31,905 nucleotides of DNA from WHSV01 sp050694055 (GTDB lineage: Bacteria; Actinomycetota; CADDZG01; WHSQ01). Positions 7,866 to 15,405 of this stretch are shown piece after piece (position 1 is the stretch's first letter; every line of letters starts with the position of its first letter). Both the position numbers and the translations under genes were made by a program. Location of the stretch: positions 1 to 31,905 of the forward strand of contig JBOGWX010000146.1 in assembly GCA_050694055.1 (NCBI GenBank), in the 5' to 3' direction. A model generated the notes under the pieces. The model was not told where the DNA came from, made no database searches, and was given only the letters and a program-made list of their open reading frames with translations.

Positions 7866-8472
7866 TTAACCCAAACGGCGTAGGAAAGCCAGCACACGCT
7901 CCATCAGCAGCTTGGCCGCGCTCTCGTCGTAGTCGTCGAGGCTCGAATCCGCGAACAGGTGGCTTGAGCCTGGGTACAGGAAGAGCTCTGCTTCGTCTGT
8001 CTCCCGGACCACGCTCTCAGCCACATCTCGGTCATCCTCGGTCCATTCGTCCGCATCCATTATGTGGATCTGGAGCGGTACACCCGTTGGCCAGGGGCTC
8101 TCGAACTCAGATGTCGGCACGCATCCGTGAAGAAGGATCGCCCCTTTTGGCACCCGTTCGTGTCTGCGCCAGCGCCTGAGCGGGCAGAACACCCAGGGAG
8201 AAGCCTGCATAGACGATGTCGGCAGGCAACTCCACGGTCGCCGCCGAGCCGCGGCGAATGATCTCTCCAAACCCAACTTGCTCGGCATACGCGACACCCT
8301 CGTTGAGGTCCTGGAACGTCTTTCCCTCGTAGAGATCGGGTGCATGGACAGTATGACCGGCCGCCCGCCATTCATCGGCGAAGGCTAGGAATCCGGCCGT
8401 GTGTCCTTGGGCATGATGAAACAGGAGCACCGTCGCGATTGCGGCACCGTACCGAAAACGAACGCCCGCCAC
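7866..8472 (-). pseudogene. Dienelactone hydrolase family protein, one frameshift
   Basis: An alpha/beta hydrolase of ~200 residues once a single +1 slip in the AAAAGGGG run (near 8147-8154) is removed. The first part (8472 to ~8150) reads VLLFHHAQGHTAGFLAFADE, AAGHTVHAPDLYEGKTF and the nucleophile elbow YAGFSLG. The second part (to 7866) reads GAILLHGCVPTSEF, catalytic Asp in IHIMDADEW and catalytic His in GSSHLFAD. Serine replaces the cysteine of classical dienelactone hydrolases, as in many family members. The GTG at 8472 is the first start; GTG 8430 (at VLLFHH) fits the family better. As sequenced the protein is interrupted. Confidence 0.65.
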
Positions 8473-8841
8473 AATTACGCTCAGGTTCCGGACTCCGGCC
8501 CTTTCACAGACAGCGGCCGAGGACCGGTCGGTCGCTACCCGTCCCCTCCGAGGTCTTCTTACTGTCTTGTTCCGCTGGTTCGATGACTTCGGAGACGATC
8601 ACCGGTGTACCGCGGGGCGCGAAGAGGATCGCGAAGCACCTCGCCGCAGCGGAACGGATCAGGTGCTCAGGAGCGGCCCTGGTCGCCGCCTCGGCTCTCT
8701 AGCCTTAGGTCAAGGCTGCGCGACCTCGCTCTCGGACCCTCAGGTGTCGGTCCACGCGCCCCTACTGGTCCGAGAGTGACGGGTGTTTGGTCGGCGCATT
8801 GCCGAGAGTGAGATTGCTCCGGCGGGGGCAGAATCCTCTGC
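8473..8841. other. Intergenic stretch with inverted and direct repeats
   Basis: These 369 bases separate the divergent hydrolase and DUF1684 genes. CTCTCGGACC (8729-8738) is a perfect inverted repeat of GGTCCGAGAG (8767-8776), and CCGAGAGTGA occurs at 8770-8779 and again at 8802-8811, 31 bases before the GTG of the next gene. Such a layout could be an operator or a hairpin in the leader. Short open frames here (e.g. the one ending near 8702) have no recognisable motif. Confidence 0.4.
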
Positions 8842-9477
8842 GTGAGCCAGGACGCGCCCTCGCAATCGATTGACGAGGTCATGACGCTTCTCGACTGGAA
8901 GCGCCGGATCTTCGATCTCTACAGCTACATACGCGAGGGTCCCGAGCCCGAATGGGCATGGAGACGCTGGCGCGAGGCGCGCCACGAGCTGTTCGCCACG
9001 CATCCCCAGAGCCCGCTCCCCGGGGCAGCCCGTGGCGACTTTACGGGACTCGACTACTACGACTACGACCCAGCCTTTCGGGTGCTGGCCGACTACTCCG
9101 ACGCAGCCGCCGAGCACTACGAGATCGGGACGAGCGGTACCGAACCGATGAGCTTCACGCGCTCCGGCATCGTTACCTTCCAGTTGCAGGGTCAGATCGT
9201 GGAACTGGAGCTCTACTGGCTCGAGAGCTACGGCGGCGGTCTGTTCCTGCCGTTCAAAGATGCGACGAGCGGAGACACGACCTACGGAGCAGGGCGCTAC
9301 CTGCTCGACACCGCCAAGGGTTCCGACCTGGGGACCCTCTACGACAAGCTGGTGCTCGACTTCAACTTCGCCTACAACCCCTCGTGCTCCTACGATCCCC
9401 GCTGGGTGTGTCCCCTCGCGACGCCGGCCAACCGGATCGAGTTGCCGATAGAGGCCGGCGAGCGACACATCGATTGA
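8842..9477 (+). CDS. DUF1684 family protein
   Basis: A 211-residue soluble protein matching the DUF1684 pattern: an N-terminal WKRRIFDLYSYIR helix, central FQLQGQIVELELYWLE, then GGLFLPFKDATSGDTTYGAG and GRYLLD, the LDFNFAYNPSC motif and the terminal CPLATPANRIELPIEAGE. The two conserved motifs (FKD..SG..TY and DFN.AYNPSC.Y) are the family hallmark. Biochemical function is unknown; a beta-barrel fold is inferred. No signal peptide. The GTG at 8842 is the first in-frame start that retains the N-terminal helix. A strong hairpin follows. Confidence 0.85.
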   Translation: MSQDAPSQSIDEVMTLLDWKRRIFDLYSYIREGPEPEWAWRRWREARHELFATHPQSPLPGAARGDFTGLDYYDYDPAFRVLADYSDAAAEHYEIGTSGTEPMSFTRSGIVTFQLQGQIVELELYWLESYGGGLFLPFKDATSGDTTYGAGRYLLDTAKGSDLGTLYDKLVLDFNFAYNPSCSYDPRWVCPLATPANRIELPIEAGERHID

Positions 9478-9480
9478 CCC

Positions 9481-9520
9481 GACATGGAGAGGCCCACACG
9501 ACGGCGGGCCCCTCCATGTC
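9481..9520. terminator. Bidirectional hairpin between convergent genes
   Basis: GACATGGAG-A-GGCCC (9481-9495) pairs with GGGCC-C-CTCCATGTC (9506-9520), giving 14 base pairs with one internal mismatch and a 10-base loop, followed by TTTC. It lies between the convergent stops at 9477 and 9535, so it can end transcripts from both sides. Confidence 0.8.
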
Positions 9521-9534
9521 TTTCAGCGGGTCAA

Positions 9535-10503
9535 CTACTCCGCCGGCTCGGCCAGGTCGCTCAGCGACGAGAGGCCGAACTCGTCGGCGGTCTCGCTGGT
9601 CACCGCGAACGCGTTGGTGTCGTTGGCCTCGGAGATCTCGAGGATCGCGATGCCGTCTTCGTGTAGCAATGGCTCGAGCTCCGAGCGAATCGCCTCGGGA
9701 TCGCTACCACCCTCGGCATCGGGATCGAGGAACAAGTTCAGGGTGCCGACGTACTCGGGAGCGATGTCGATCTCGCCGGACTCGATCGCGGGATAGAGGA
9801 TCTCGCGCGAACGCAGATCGATCTGACGGCTCACGGAGAAGCCCGCATCCTCGAGCACCTGCGCGTACATCTCGGCGACGATCTGGTTCTCGGCGAACGA
9901 CACCGCTCCGACCGTCACCTCGCCGGATCCCGAGCCCTCGGCAGAGATGCCTTCGGACTCGATGAAGTCCGTCGCAACGTCGCCGGGATCCTCACCGTCG
10001 ATCTCGACGCGCCCGTTGAGCTCGGTGATGTTCTCAGTCGTGAGCGCGGCGCTTACCGCATTGAGCGAAGCCTCGAGTGCGTCGTCGAGAACCTCGTCAC
10101 GCACGATCGGAGTGATGTTCTCCGCCTGCTGAAGTCCCTGGTCATCCTCGAGCACCACGAAGTCGTTGGCCACGATCGCGCTCGACGTAGAGAACAGCAG
10201 CCCCACCTGGATACGGTCGTTCTTCAGCGCGTTGACGGTCTGCGGTCCCCCGACGTCGAGCGGCTGGAAGCTTTCGAACTCGAGCCCGTAAGTCTCCTCG
10301 AGCCCCGGAAGGCAGAAGGGGCGCTCGGGACACTCCGGAGGCCCCCCCAGGACCATCTGGCTGGCGATGGGCTCTCCGCCCCCGTCACCGTTATCGCCGG
10401 TGTCGCCGTTGCCGTTGCCACCCACACCCGATCCACACGCGGCCAGCACCAATGCCAGCACGATGAGGATCGCCCCATGGGCCTTGCTGCGGAAACTCCG
10501 CAT
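9535..10503 (-). CDS. Betaine/choline-type substrate-binding lipoprotein, lobes permuted
   Basis: A 322-residue OpuAC-family binding protein with a lipoprotein signal (LAAC, Cys23) and a Gly/Asp-rich linker. It captures an osmolyte or quaternary amine for the adjacent ABC importer. Residues ~48-185 (MVLGGPPECPERPFCLPGLE to VATDFIESEG) are what is normally the second half. A Gly/Ser linker (AEGSGSGE) follows. Residues ~196-322 (VTVGAVSFAENQIVAEMYAQ through EIDIAPEYVGTLN to LSSLSDLAEPAE) are what is normally the first half. In the usual order, such as mycobacterial ProX, the VTVG...FAE lobe comes first. GGAGG five bases before ATG 10503 supports the start. It is the last gene of the four-gene importer operon, after a 107-base gap. 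Confidence 0.9.
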   Translation of the reverse strand: MRSFRSKAHGAILIVLALVLAACGSGVGGNGNGDTGDNGDGGGEPIASQMVLGGPPECPERPFCLPGLEETYGLEFESFQPLDVGGPQTVNALKNDRIQVGLLFSTSSAIVANDFVVLEDDQGLQQAENITPIVRDEVLDDALEASLNAVSAALTTENITELNGRVEIDGEDPGDVATDFIESEGISAEGSGSGEVTVGAVSFAENQIVAEMYAQVLEDAGFSVSRQIDLRSREILYPAIESGEIDIAPEYVGTLNLFLDPDAEGGSDPEAIRSELEPLLHEDGIAILEISEANDTNAFAVTSETADEFGLSSLSDLAEPAE

Positions 10504-10610
10504 GGGTTCCTCCCTACTTTTCCGGCGAGGCCTCTGCCGACCCCGCCTACAGGAACAGCAAATGTACCCCCCAAGGACGCTTACTAGCGCTGTAGTCTTG
10601 GGTGCCCGGA

Positions 10611-11348
10611 TCAGGCGGTGGCGGGGGTGCCCGCGTCGGCCGTCCCGGTCCTCTCGAGCGGTCGCGTTCGCTGGCGCGACGACAGACGGGGGGAGGCCAG
10701 GCGCTGGACGCCCGCGAACATCAGTTCGGTCGCTATGGCGAAGAGGGCTACAAGCAGCGCCCCGGCCCCCACTTCGCCGAAGTCACGAACCGCGAAGCCA
10801 TCCCGGATGAACGCTCCGAGCCCACCCCATCCCGTAAACGCTCCCAGAGTGGCGGTGGCGACGACCTGCACGGCAGCGGTGCGGACGCCTCCCAGGATCA
10901 GAGGCGCGGCCAGTGGAATCTCGATGCGCTGGAGGATCTCCTTCTCGGTCATTCCCATGCCGCGCGCGGCCTCGATCGTGTCCCGGTCGACTTCTTTGAT
11001 GCCGACGAAAGTGTTGAGCATGATCGGAGGGATCGCCAGCAGCGTCAGGGCGATGAACGTCGGCCAGAATCCGATCGTGCCGGGCAGGTTGTAGGCGAAG
11101 ACGTAGACGAGCGCGACGATCCCAAACGAGGGCAGCGCGCGCCCGATGTTACCCACCGAGATCGCGAGAAACTCGAAACGGCGCTGGTGTCCGATGTAAA
11201 GGCCGACGGGCATCGCTATGAGGGCTCCGAGCGCCAGCGATTGGAACGACATCAAGAAGTGCTCGTAGAAGCGGACCGGAATGCCCATGGTTCCTTCGTA
11301 GTGCGCGGAATCGGTCAGGAACGCGAACATCTCGTTGATCGTCTCCAT
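10611..11348 (-). CDS. Osmolyte ABC importer permease 2
   Basis: A 245-residue membrane protein with about five to six hydrophobic segments and the ABC-importer EAA loop (EAARGMGMTEKEILQRIEI then PLAAPLILGG) that docks on the ATPase. It is of the OpuCB/OpuCD (ProW) family of betaine, carnitine or choline importers. Its ATG at 11348 overlaps the previous permease stop by one base (TGATG), so the two are coupled. The C-terminus is a basic tail rich in Arg, Thr and Ala, longer than in relatives I recall. Confidence 0.88.
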   Translation of the reverse strand: METINEMFAFLTDSAHYEGTMGIPVRFYEHFLMSFQSLALGALIAMPVGLYIGHQRRFEFLAISVGNIGRALPSFGIVALVYVFAYNLPGTIGFWPTFIALTLLAIPPIMLNTFVGIKEVDRDTIEAARGMGMTEKEILQRIEIPLAAPLILGGVRTAAVQVVATATLGAFTGWGGLGAFIRDGFAVRDFGEVGAGALLVALFAIATELMFAGVQRLASPRLSSRQRTRPLERTGTADAGTPATA

Positions 11349-11995
11349 CAGGTGGTCACCACCTCTCGAGAGCGAGCCCACGGTGTCACGCGTCGCTCAG
11401 TCCACACGAGCAGTGCGTCCATCCCCACGGCGAAAGCCATGGACAGCACCGATCCCAGCAACAGCGCGGTCGGAAACAGCCGGTCGAATCCGAGCAAGAT
11501 GAAGTACCCGAGGCCTCCTTTTCCAATGAATGCCGCCACCGTGACCAATCCGATGGTCGTGACCGTGGCCACTCGGACTCCGGCCAGAATCACGGGCAGC
11601 GCGAGCGGAAGCTCCACCCGCCAGAGCATCTGTCGCCTCGTGAAGCCCATCCCGAGAGCCGCTTCCTTGGTATCGCTGGGAACCGCGTCCAGTCCCGCGA
11701 CGATGTTGCGGATCAGTATCAGCAGCGTGTAACTAACCAGTCCGATCTCGGCAGTCAGCACACTCAAGCCGGTATAGGGAAGCAGGATCGCGAACAGCGC
11801 GAGGCTCGGGATCGAGTAGAGCAAACCCGTCGAGACGGTGATCGGTGGGTAGACCTTCTTGTGCCGGTAGGCCCACAGCGCCAGGGGAAACGAGATGATC
11901 AAACCGACGACGACGGCGATCACGGTGAGCTGCACGTGTTCTAGCAGCTTGGCGAGCACCACGTCGGTTCGATCCGTTATCCAGCCCCACTGCAC
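11348..11995 (-). CDS. Osmolyte ABC importer permease 1
   Basis: A 215-residue permease of the same family, with the EAA loop KEAALGMGFTRRQMLWRVEL then PLALPVILAG and the C-terminal GKGGLGYFI motif. The GTG at 11995 (VQWGWITDRTDVVLAKL) is chosen because GGAGGGA lies nine bases upstream and the conserved fold starts there. The far-upstream alternative at 12274 would run deep into the ATPase gene. It pairs with the following permease to form a heterodimeric channel. The gap to the ATPase stop is 29 bases. Confidence 0.87.
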   Translation of the reverse strand: MQWGWITDRTDVVLAKLLEHVQLTVIAVVVGLIISFPLALWAYRHKKVYPPITVSTGLLYSIPSLALFAILLPYTGLSVLTAEIGLVSYTLLILIRNIVAGLDAVPSDTKEAALGMGFTRRQMLWRVELPLALPVILAGVRVATVTTIGLVTVAAFIGKGGLGYFILLGFDRLFPTALLLGSVLSMAFAVGMDALLVWTERRVTPWARSREVVTT

Positions 11996-12024
11996 GAGAG
12001 CGGATCCCTCCGCCTGGGCGACGA

Positions 12025-13134
12025 TCACGACAAGATCTCTCGAGAGATGCGCTGCAGGGTGAGTATGCCCTTGTAGCGCTGGGCTTCGACGGCCACCACC
12101 GCCACATGCGTACGCGAGGTCACGATCGAGTCGAGGGCTTCGCGCAGCGTGCTCTCGCCGGTAACGTATGCGCTGAACGGCCGCGGTTCGACCTCGGAGA
12201 CTCGCTTCACTCGCTTGACCGCCGCGGCCTCCACCCAGCCTTTTAGCTCGCCGGCGTCGACGACGCTCGCCCAATGGAAGTCGAGCCGTTCCATCTCCGC
12301 GAGCGCATCTTCGGCTGAGGCTTCGGAGGTGACGACGGGACCCTCCTCGATCTCGATCTCCGAGACCTTGGTCAGCGCCAGACGCTTCAGTCCTCGTTCA
12401 ACCCCGACGAACTGCTTCACGAAGTTGTTGGCCGGCTCTCGAAGGATCTCGTCCGGCGTCGCGTACTGTTCGATGCGACCACCCTGGTTCAGGATCGCGA
12501 TGCGGTCGGCCATTTTGATCGCCTCGTCGATGTCGTGCGTCACGAACACGATGGTCTTCTTGAGCTCGTCCTGAATCTGCAGGAACTCGTCCTGCAGACG
12601 CTCGCGCACGATGGGGTCGACGGCCCCGAAGGGCTCATCCATCAACATGACAGGCGGATCAACGGCCAGCGCACGAGCCACACCGACGCGTTGTCGCTGA
12701 CCCCCGGACAACTCCGATGGGTAGCGGGTCAACAGCTCTCGATCGAGCTCGAATATCTCCACCAGCTCGTCGATGCGCTCGCCGGTGCGCTCCTGGGTCC
12801 ACCCCACGAGCTTGGGCACGGTGGCGATGTTCTCGCGAATGGTGCGATGAGGGAGCAGCCCGATGCTCTGAATCACGTAACCGATATTGCGGCGCAGCTC
12901 GACCGGATCCTGTTTCAGCACATCGGTCCCGTCAACCTCGATCGAGCCGGCGCTGGGTTCGATGAGCCGGTTGATCATCTTCATGGTCGTCGTCTTGCCA
13001 CACCCGGACGGTCCCACGAGCACTACCGTCTCGCCTCTGTTCATGTCGAGCGAGAGGTCGTCTACGGCGGCAGGCCCCCCGTTCTGGCTGAACTGCTTCG
13101 AGACATTCCTGAGCGAGATTGCGATGTTCGACAT
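12025..13134 (-). CDS. opuCA: Osmolyte ABC importer ATPase with CBS domains
   Basis: A 369-residue ATP-binding subunit of the glycine betaine/carnitine/choline (OpuCA/ProV) type. Walker A GPSGCGKTT at 41-49, signature LSGGQ at 142-146, Walker B VMLMDEP at 162-168 and switch H200 are all present. Residues ~250-369 form a tandem CBS module ending GILTLQRISREI, which in OpuA-type importers senses ionic strength or c-di-AMP. ATG 13134 is preceded by AGGGTGG at good spacing. It is the first gene of the operon ATPase, permease 1, permease 2, binding protein, transcribed leftward. The promoter must lie in the 84-base gap shared with the divergent small gene. Confidence 0.92.
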   Translation of the reverse strand: MSNIAISLRNVSKQFSQNGGPAAVDDLSLDMNRGETVVLVGPSGCGKTTTMKMINRLIEPSAGSIEVDGTDVLKQDPVELRRNIGYVIQSIGLLPHRTIRENIATVPKLVGWTQERTGERIDELVEIFELDRELLTRYPSELSGGQRQRVGVARALAVDPPVMLMDEPFGAVDPIVRERLQDEFLQIQDELKKTIVFVTHDIDEAIKMADRIAILNQGGRIEQYATPDEILREPANNFVKQFVGVERGLKRLALTKVSEIEIEEGPVVTSEASAEDALAEMERLDFHWASVVDAGELKGWVEAAAVKRVKRVSEVEPRPFSAYVTGESTLREALDSIVTSRTHVAVVAVEAQRYKGILTLQRISREILS

Positions 13135-13204
13135 CAGGCCACCCTAAAGTGCGACGGTTGGAGTTCCAGGTCTACTTGCGACATCTTCGGGCCTACTACC
13201 CCCC

Positions 13205-13219
13205 TATAGTGGATTCACA
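13205..13219 (+). promoter_or_regulatory. -10 box for leaderless small membrane gene
   Basis: TATAGT at 13205-13210 is followed by eight bases and then the ATG at 13219, the spacing of a leaderless start. No good -35 hexamer is at 17 bases, and no ribosome binding site lies between. Confidence 0.45.
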
Positions 13220-13401
13220 TGCTAGCCAAGACGGTACGTTTGTTGAGCGCCGTGCTGTTTGGCGCGATCGGGGTCTGGTGGGGGCGTCAGGTGGCCCACT
13301 CCAAGACCCCACCTCCTCAGGGGCGCTGGCGCGAGATCTCGGAGGCCGAACTATCTGGTCACCGGGAGGCCTCGAGCACCCCGAAAAGCACTTCGGACTG
13401 A
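13219..13401 (+). CDS. Small single-pass membrane protein
   Basis: A 60-residue protein beginning MLAKTVRLLSAVLFGAIGVW, one hydrophobic helix (~residues 8-22), then a polar tail rich in Pro, Ser and charged residues. I do not recognise a family. Support that it is real: a near-consensus -10 box just upstream, and its stop overlapping the next gene's ATG by one base (TGATG), implying translational coupling to the dehydrogenase-like gene. A membrane anchor or partner for that enzyme is possible but unproven. Confidence 0.6.
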   Translation: MLAKTVRLLSAVLFGAIGVWWGRQVAHSKTPPPQGRWREISEAELSGHREASSTPKSTSD

Positions 13402-14477
13402 TGCGGGCTCTCGTCCTCGGCGGCACCGGAGCAGTCGGACGGCGCACGTCGGCAGAGCTGGCGCGCAAAGACGAGGTGACGGACCTCATCGTCGGAGGAC
13501 GAGATTACGAGCCGCTGCGCCGCTTCACCTCGAGGCTCGGAGACAAGGTCAGGCCCGCGCTGGTGGAAGCAGAGGGTGGCGAGCAACTGGCCGACGCCTG
13601 CCGTCGCGTCGACGTCGTCGTGAACTGCGCCGGACCCACACATTTGATTGAGCTCCCGGTCCTAACGGCTGCAATAGACGCGGGCGTTTCCTATGTCTCG
13701 CTTTGCAACGACTTCACCGGCTTCGGAGCGGCGACTGAGCTCGACGGACGTGCACGCACGACCGGTTCCACGGCGGTGCCGGGCTGCGGCCTTGCTCCGG
13801 GGGTCACCACGATGTTGGTTGCCCTGGCTCGGGACGAGTTAGACGATGTCGAGGAGGTCGAGATCTCGCTCGGGTTGTCGTATGGAAACCTGCCCACGTC
13901 CGCTCACACGGCCCATCTGCTGCAGGTGCTGCGCGCCCCTGTGGCATCCATCAGCGACCAGGAACTCTCGGTCGAACGCTTCGCGGGCTCTCCGCACCTC
14001 GTCTACTTTCCCGAGCCCGTCGGCTGGGTGGAGACCGTTGCTTGTTCGCATCCCGACGTGCACAGCTCACGCTCGCCCGGACTCCGTTCGCTGACGGTGC
14101 GACTGGGACTTACGGAAAAGGCCGCCATGGATGCACTCCGAGCCCTTGCTACAACGCCCCTGTCTTCGATCAACGTGGCTCAGCGCGCTCTCGCCGCCGC
14201 CCACAGTTTGCCTCCGCGCGGCCCCCAGTGGTCGGCCGCGCGGATCGACGTAGTAGGCAGAAGCCGTGGGCGCACGACCACGGTGTCACTCGGAGTAGTC
14301 GATCACCTGGTGAACCTGGCCTCGGGACCGTTATCGCTGGCCGCCGTGAAGCTCGGCTCTGAACGACGCGACCCTGGTGTGAAATCGCCCACCGAGGCGT
14401 TCGATCACCGGGAATTTCTTGCGGCACTCGGCAAGCACGGAACGCGAGTCGCGAGGCTGGAGCCCGTGCCGCTTTGA
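13401..14477 (+). CDS. Saccharopine dehydrogenase-like NAD(P)-binding protein
   Basis: A 358-residue enzyme with an N-terminal Rossmann fold: MRALVLGGTGAVGRRTSAEL carries the dinucleotide-binding GGTGAVG (8-14). NCAGPTHLIELPVLTAAID then GVSYVSLCND is the characteristic saccharopine-dehydrogenase/homospermidine-synthase-like region, and GCGLAPGVTTMLVA follows. The family includes lysine-pathway reductases and many uncharacterised oxidoreductases, so the substrate is unknown. ATG 13401 is chosen because the Rossmann strand begins at residue 2 and it overlaps the small gene's stop. It is convergent with the DUF3566 gene. Confidence 0.82.
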   Translation: MRALVLGGTGAVGRRTSAELARKDEVTDLIVGGRDYEPLRRFTSRLGDKVRPALVEAEGGEQLADACRRVDVVVNCAGPTHLIELPVLTAAIDAGVSYVSLCNDFTGFGAATELDGRARTTGSTAVPGCGLAPGVTTMLVALARDELDDVEEVEISLGLSYGNLPTSAHTAHLLQVLRAPVASISDQELSVERFAGSPHLVYFPEPVGWVETVACSHPDVHSSRSPGLRSLTVRLGLTEKAAMDALRALATTPLSSINVAQRALAAAHSLPPRGPQWSAARIDVVGRSRGRTTTVSLGVVDHLVNLASGPLSLAAVKLGSERRDPGVKSPTEAFDHREFLAALGKHGTRVARLEPVPL

Positions 14478-14478
14478 A

Positions 14479-14503
14479 GTAGCCCGGAGACGGCCGGAGC
14501 TAC
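14479..14503. terminator. Hairpin between convergent genes
   Basis: GTAGCCCGG (14479-14487) pairs with CCGG-A-GCTAC (14494-14503), nine base pairs with one bulged A and a six-base loop, starting one base after the dehydrogenase-like stop and covering the DUF3566 stop. There is no T-tract, so terminator activity is uncertain. Confidence 0.4.
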
Positions 14504-15222
14504 TCGTCGCGCTCGACGAAGGTCACCTCGATGCCGCCGACTATGTCGGAACCGAGGTTGTACAAAAACGCCAGAACGACGTTGACCAGGCTTGCAAGGA
14601 TCACCATGACTCCGCCGATGTAGGCCGCCCATCTCAGCACGGTGCCGAGCGAGATCTCGAAGTTCGCCAGCTCCTCGATCTCGATGCCTCTGCCTACCTC
14701 CTCGATGCTCTCGAACAAGCCGGTGGCCTCGATGAACGAGAACAGCACTGCGACCACGACCAGCCACAGGACCAGGAAGATCGTGTAGTAGAACAGCGAC
14801 ATCTTCAGGACCGACCACAGGTCTACTCGCTTGAGCGTCCGCTTTACGCGCCGTACCGCACCGCGTGCCGGCCGAACACGCGTCCGGCGTCGTCTCTCCG
14901 CTGCGGTTTTGGGCCGTTCCTCGGGGGAACGGGCGGGCGCCTCGACCGTGCCGGCCCGGGAGCGCGGGGTGCGAGCGCTCTCCTGGGTTTCGCGTGCGCC
15001 GCCCTGTCGGGTGCGCTCGCTGGGAAGCGGCTGATCGAGGACCTCGAAGGTGCGCTCACGCACACCGCCGGGGGCCGAGGCGCCGCGTGGGGGCTTCGGA
15101 GGAGGCATCGCATCCGCAGAGGGGAGGCGCTCGCGGCCCCGGCCGCCGGCACGGCGCGCGTCGGCCTCACGGCTGGGCTCGATCGCCGGCCGCCCTTCCC
15201 TTCCGTGCTCTGTAGAAGCCAC
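14500..15222 (-). CDS. DUF3566 transmembrane protein
   Basis: A 240-residue protein: a long disordered Arg/Pro/Ala-rich N-terminus (~1-130), then a conserved membrane domain with helices at about LFYYTIFLVLWLVVVAVLF and WAAYIGGVMVILASLVNVVL, ending NLGSDIVGGIEVTFVER. This C-terminus and the position downstream of gyrA match DUF3566 proteins of Actinobacteria (mycobacterial Rv0007 type). Function is not established; links to cell growth have been proposed for relatives. The GTG at 15222 has AAGGGTG five bases upstream. It is separated from gyrA by 183 bases, which hold no tRNA that I can see. Confidence 0.88.
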   Translation of the reverse strand: MASTEHGREGRPAIEPSREADARRAGGRGRERLPSADAMPPPKPPRGASAPGGVRERTFEVLDQPLPSERTRQGGARETQESARTPRSRAGTVEAPARSPEERPKTAAERRRRTRVRPARGAVRRVKRTLKRVDLWSVLKMSLFYYTIFLVLWLVVVAVLFSFIEATGLFESIEEVGRGIEIEELANFEISLGTVLRWAAYIGGVMVILASLVNVVLAFLYNLGSDIVGGIEVTFVERDE

Positions 15223-15405
15223 GTGTCACCCTTCAGCAGCCGTCGTTAGGCGGCCCAGTATGGGCCACTTTTCCACGATTTGCTCACGCGGCCGCCTGAG
15301 GCGCGCGTGCCCGGCCGTCTCTGTTGTACTCGATAGCATCGGGCGGCCAATGTCACGTCTTTATGACTCCCGGTGACGCCTCGAGGTTCCGGTCGCGCTC
15401 GAGCC

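Noticed and set aside
8563..8702. Short open frame MTSETITGVPRGAKR...
   Set aside because: No ribosome binding site, no family match, and within a repeat-bearing intergenic region.
15223..15405. Possible tRNA-Ile/Ala after gyrA, as in many Actinobacteria
   Set aside because: No cloverleaf, TTC loop or anticodon stem could be found in this gap.
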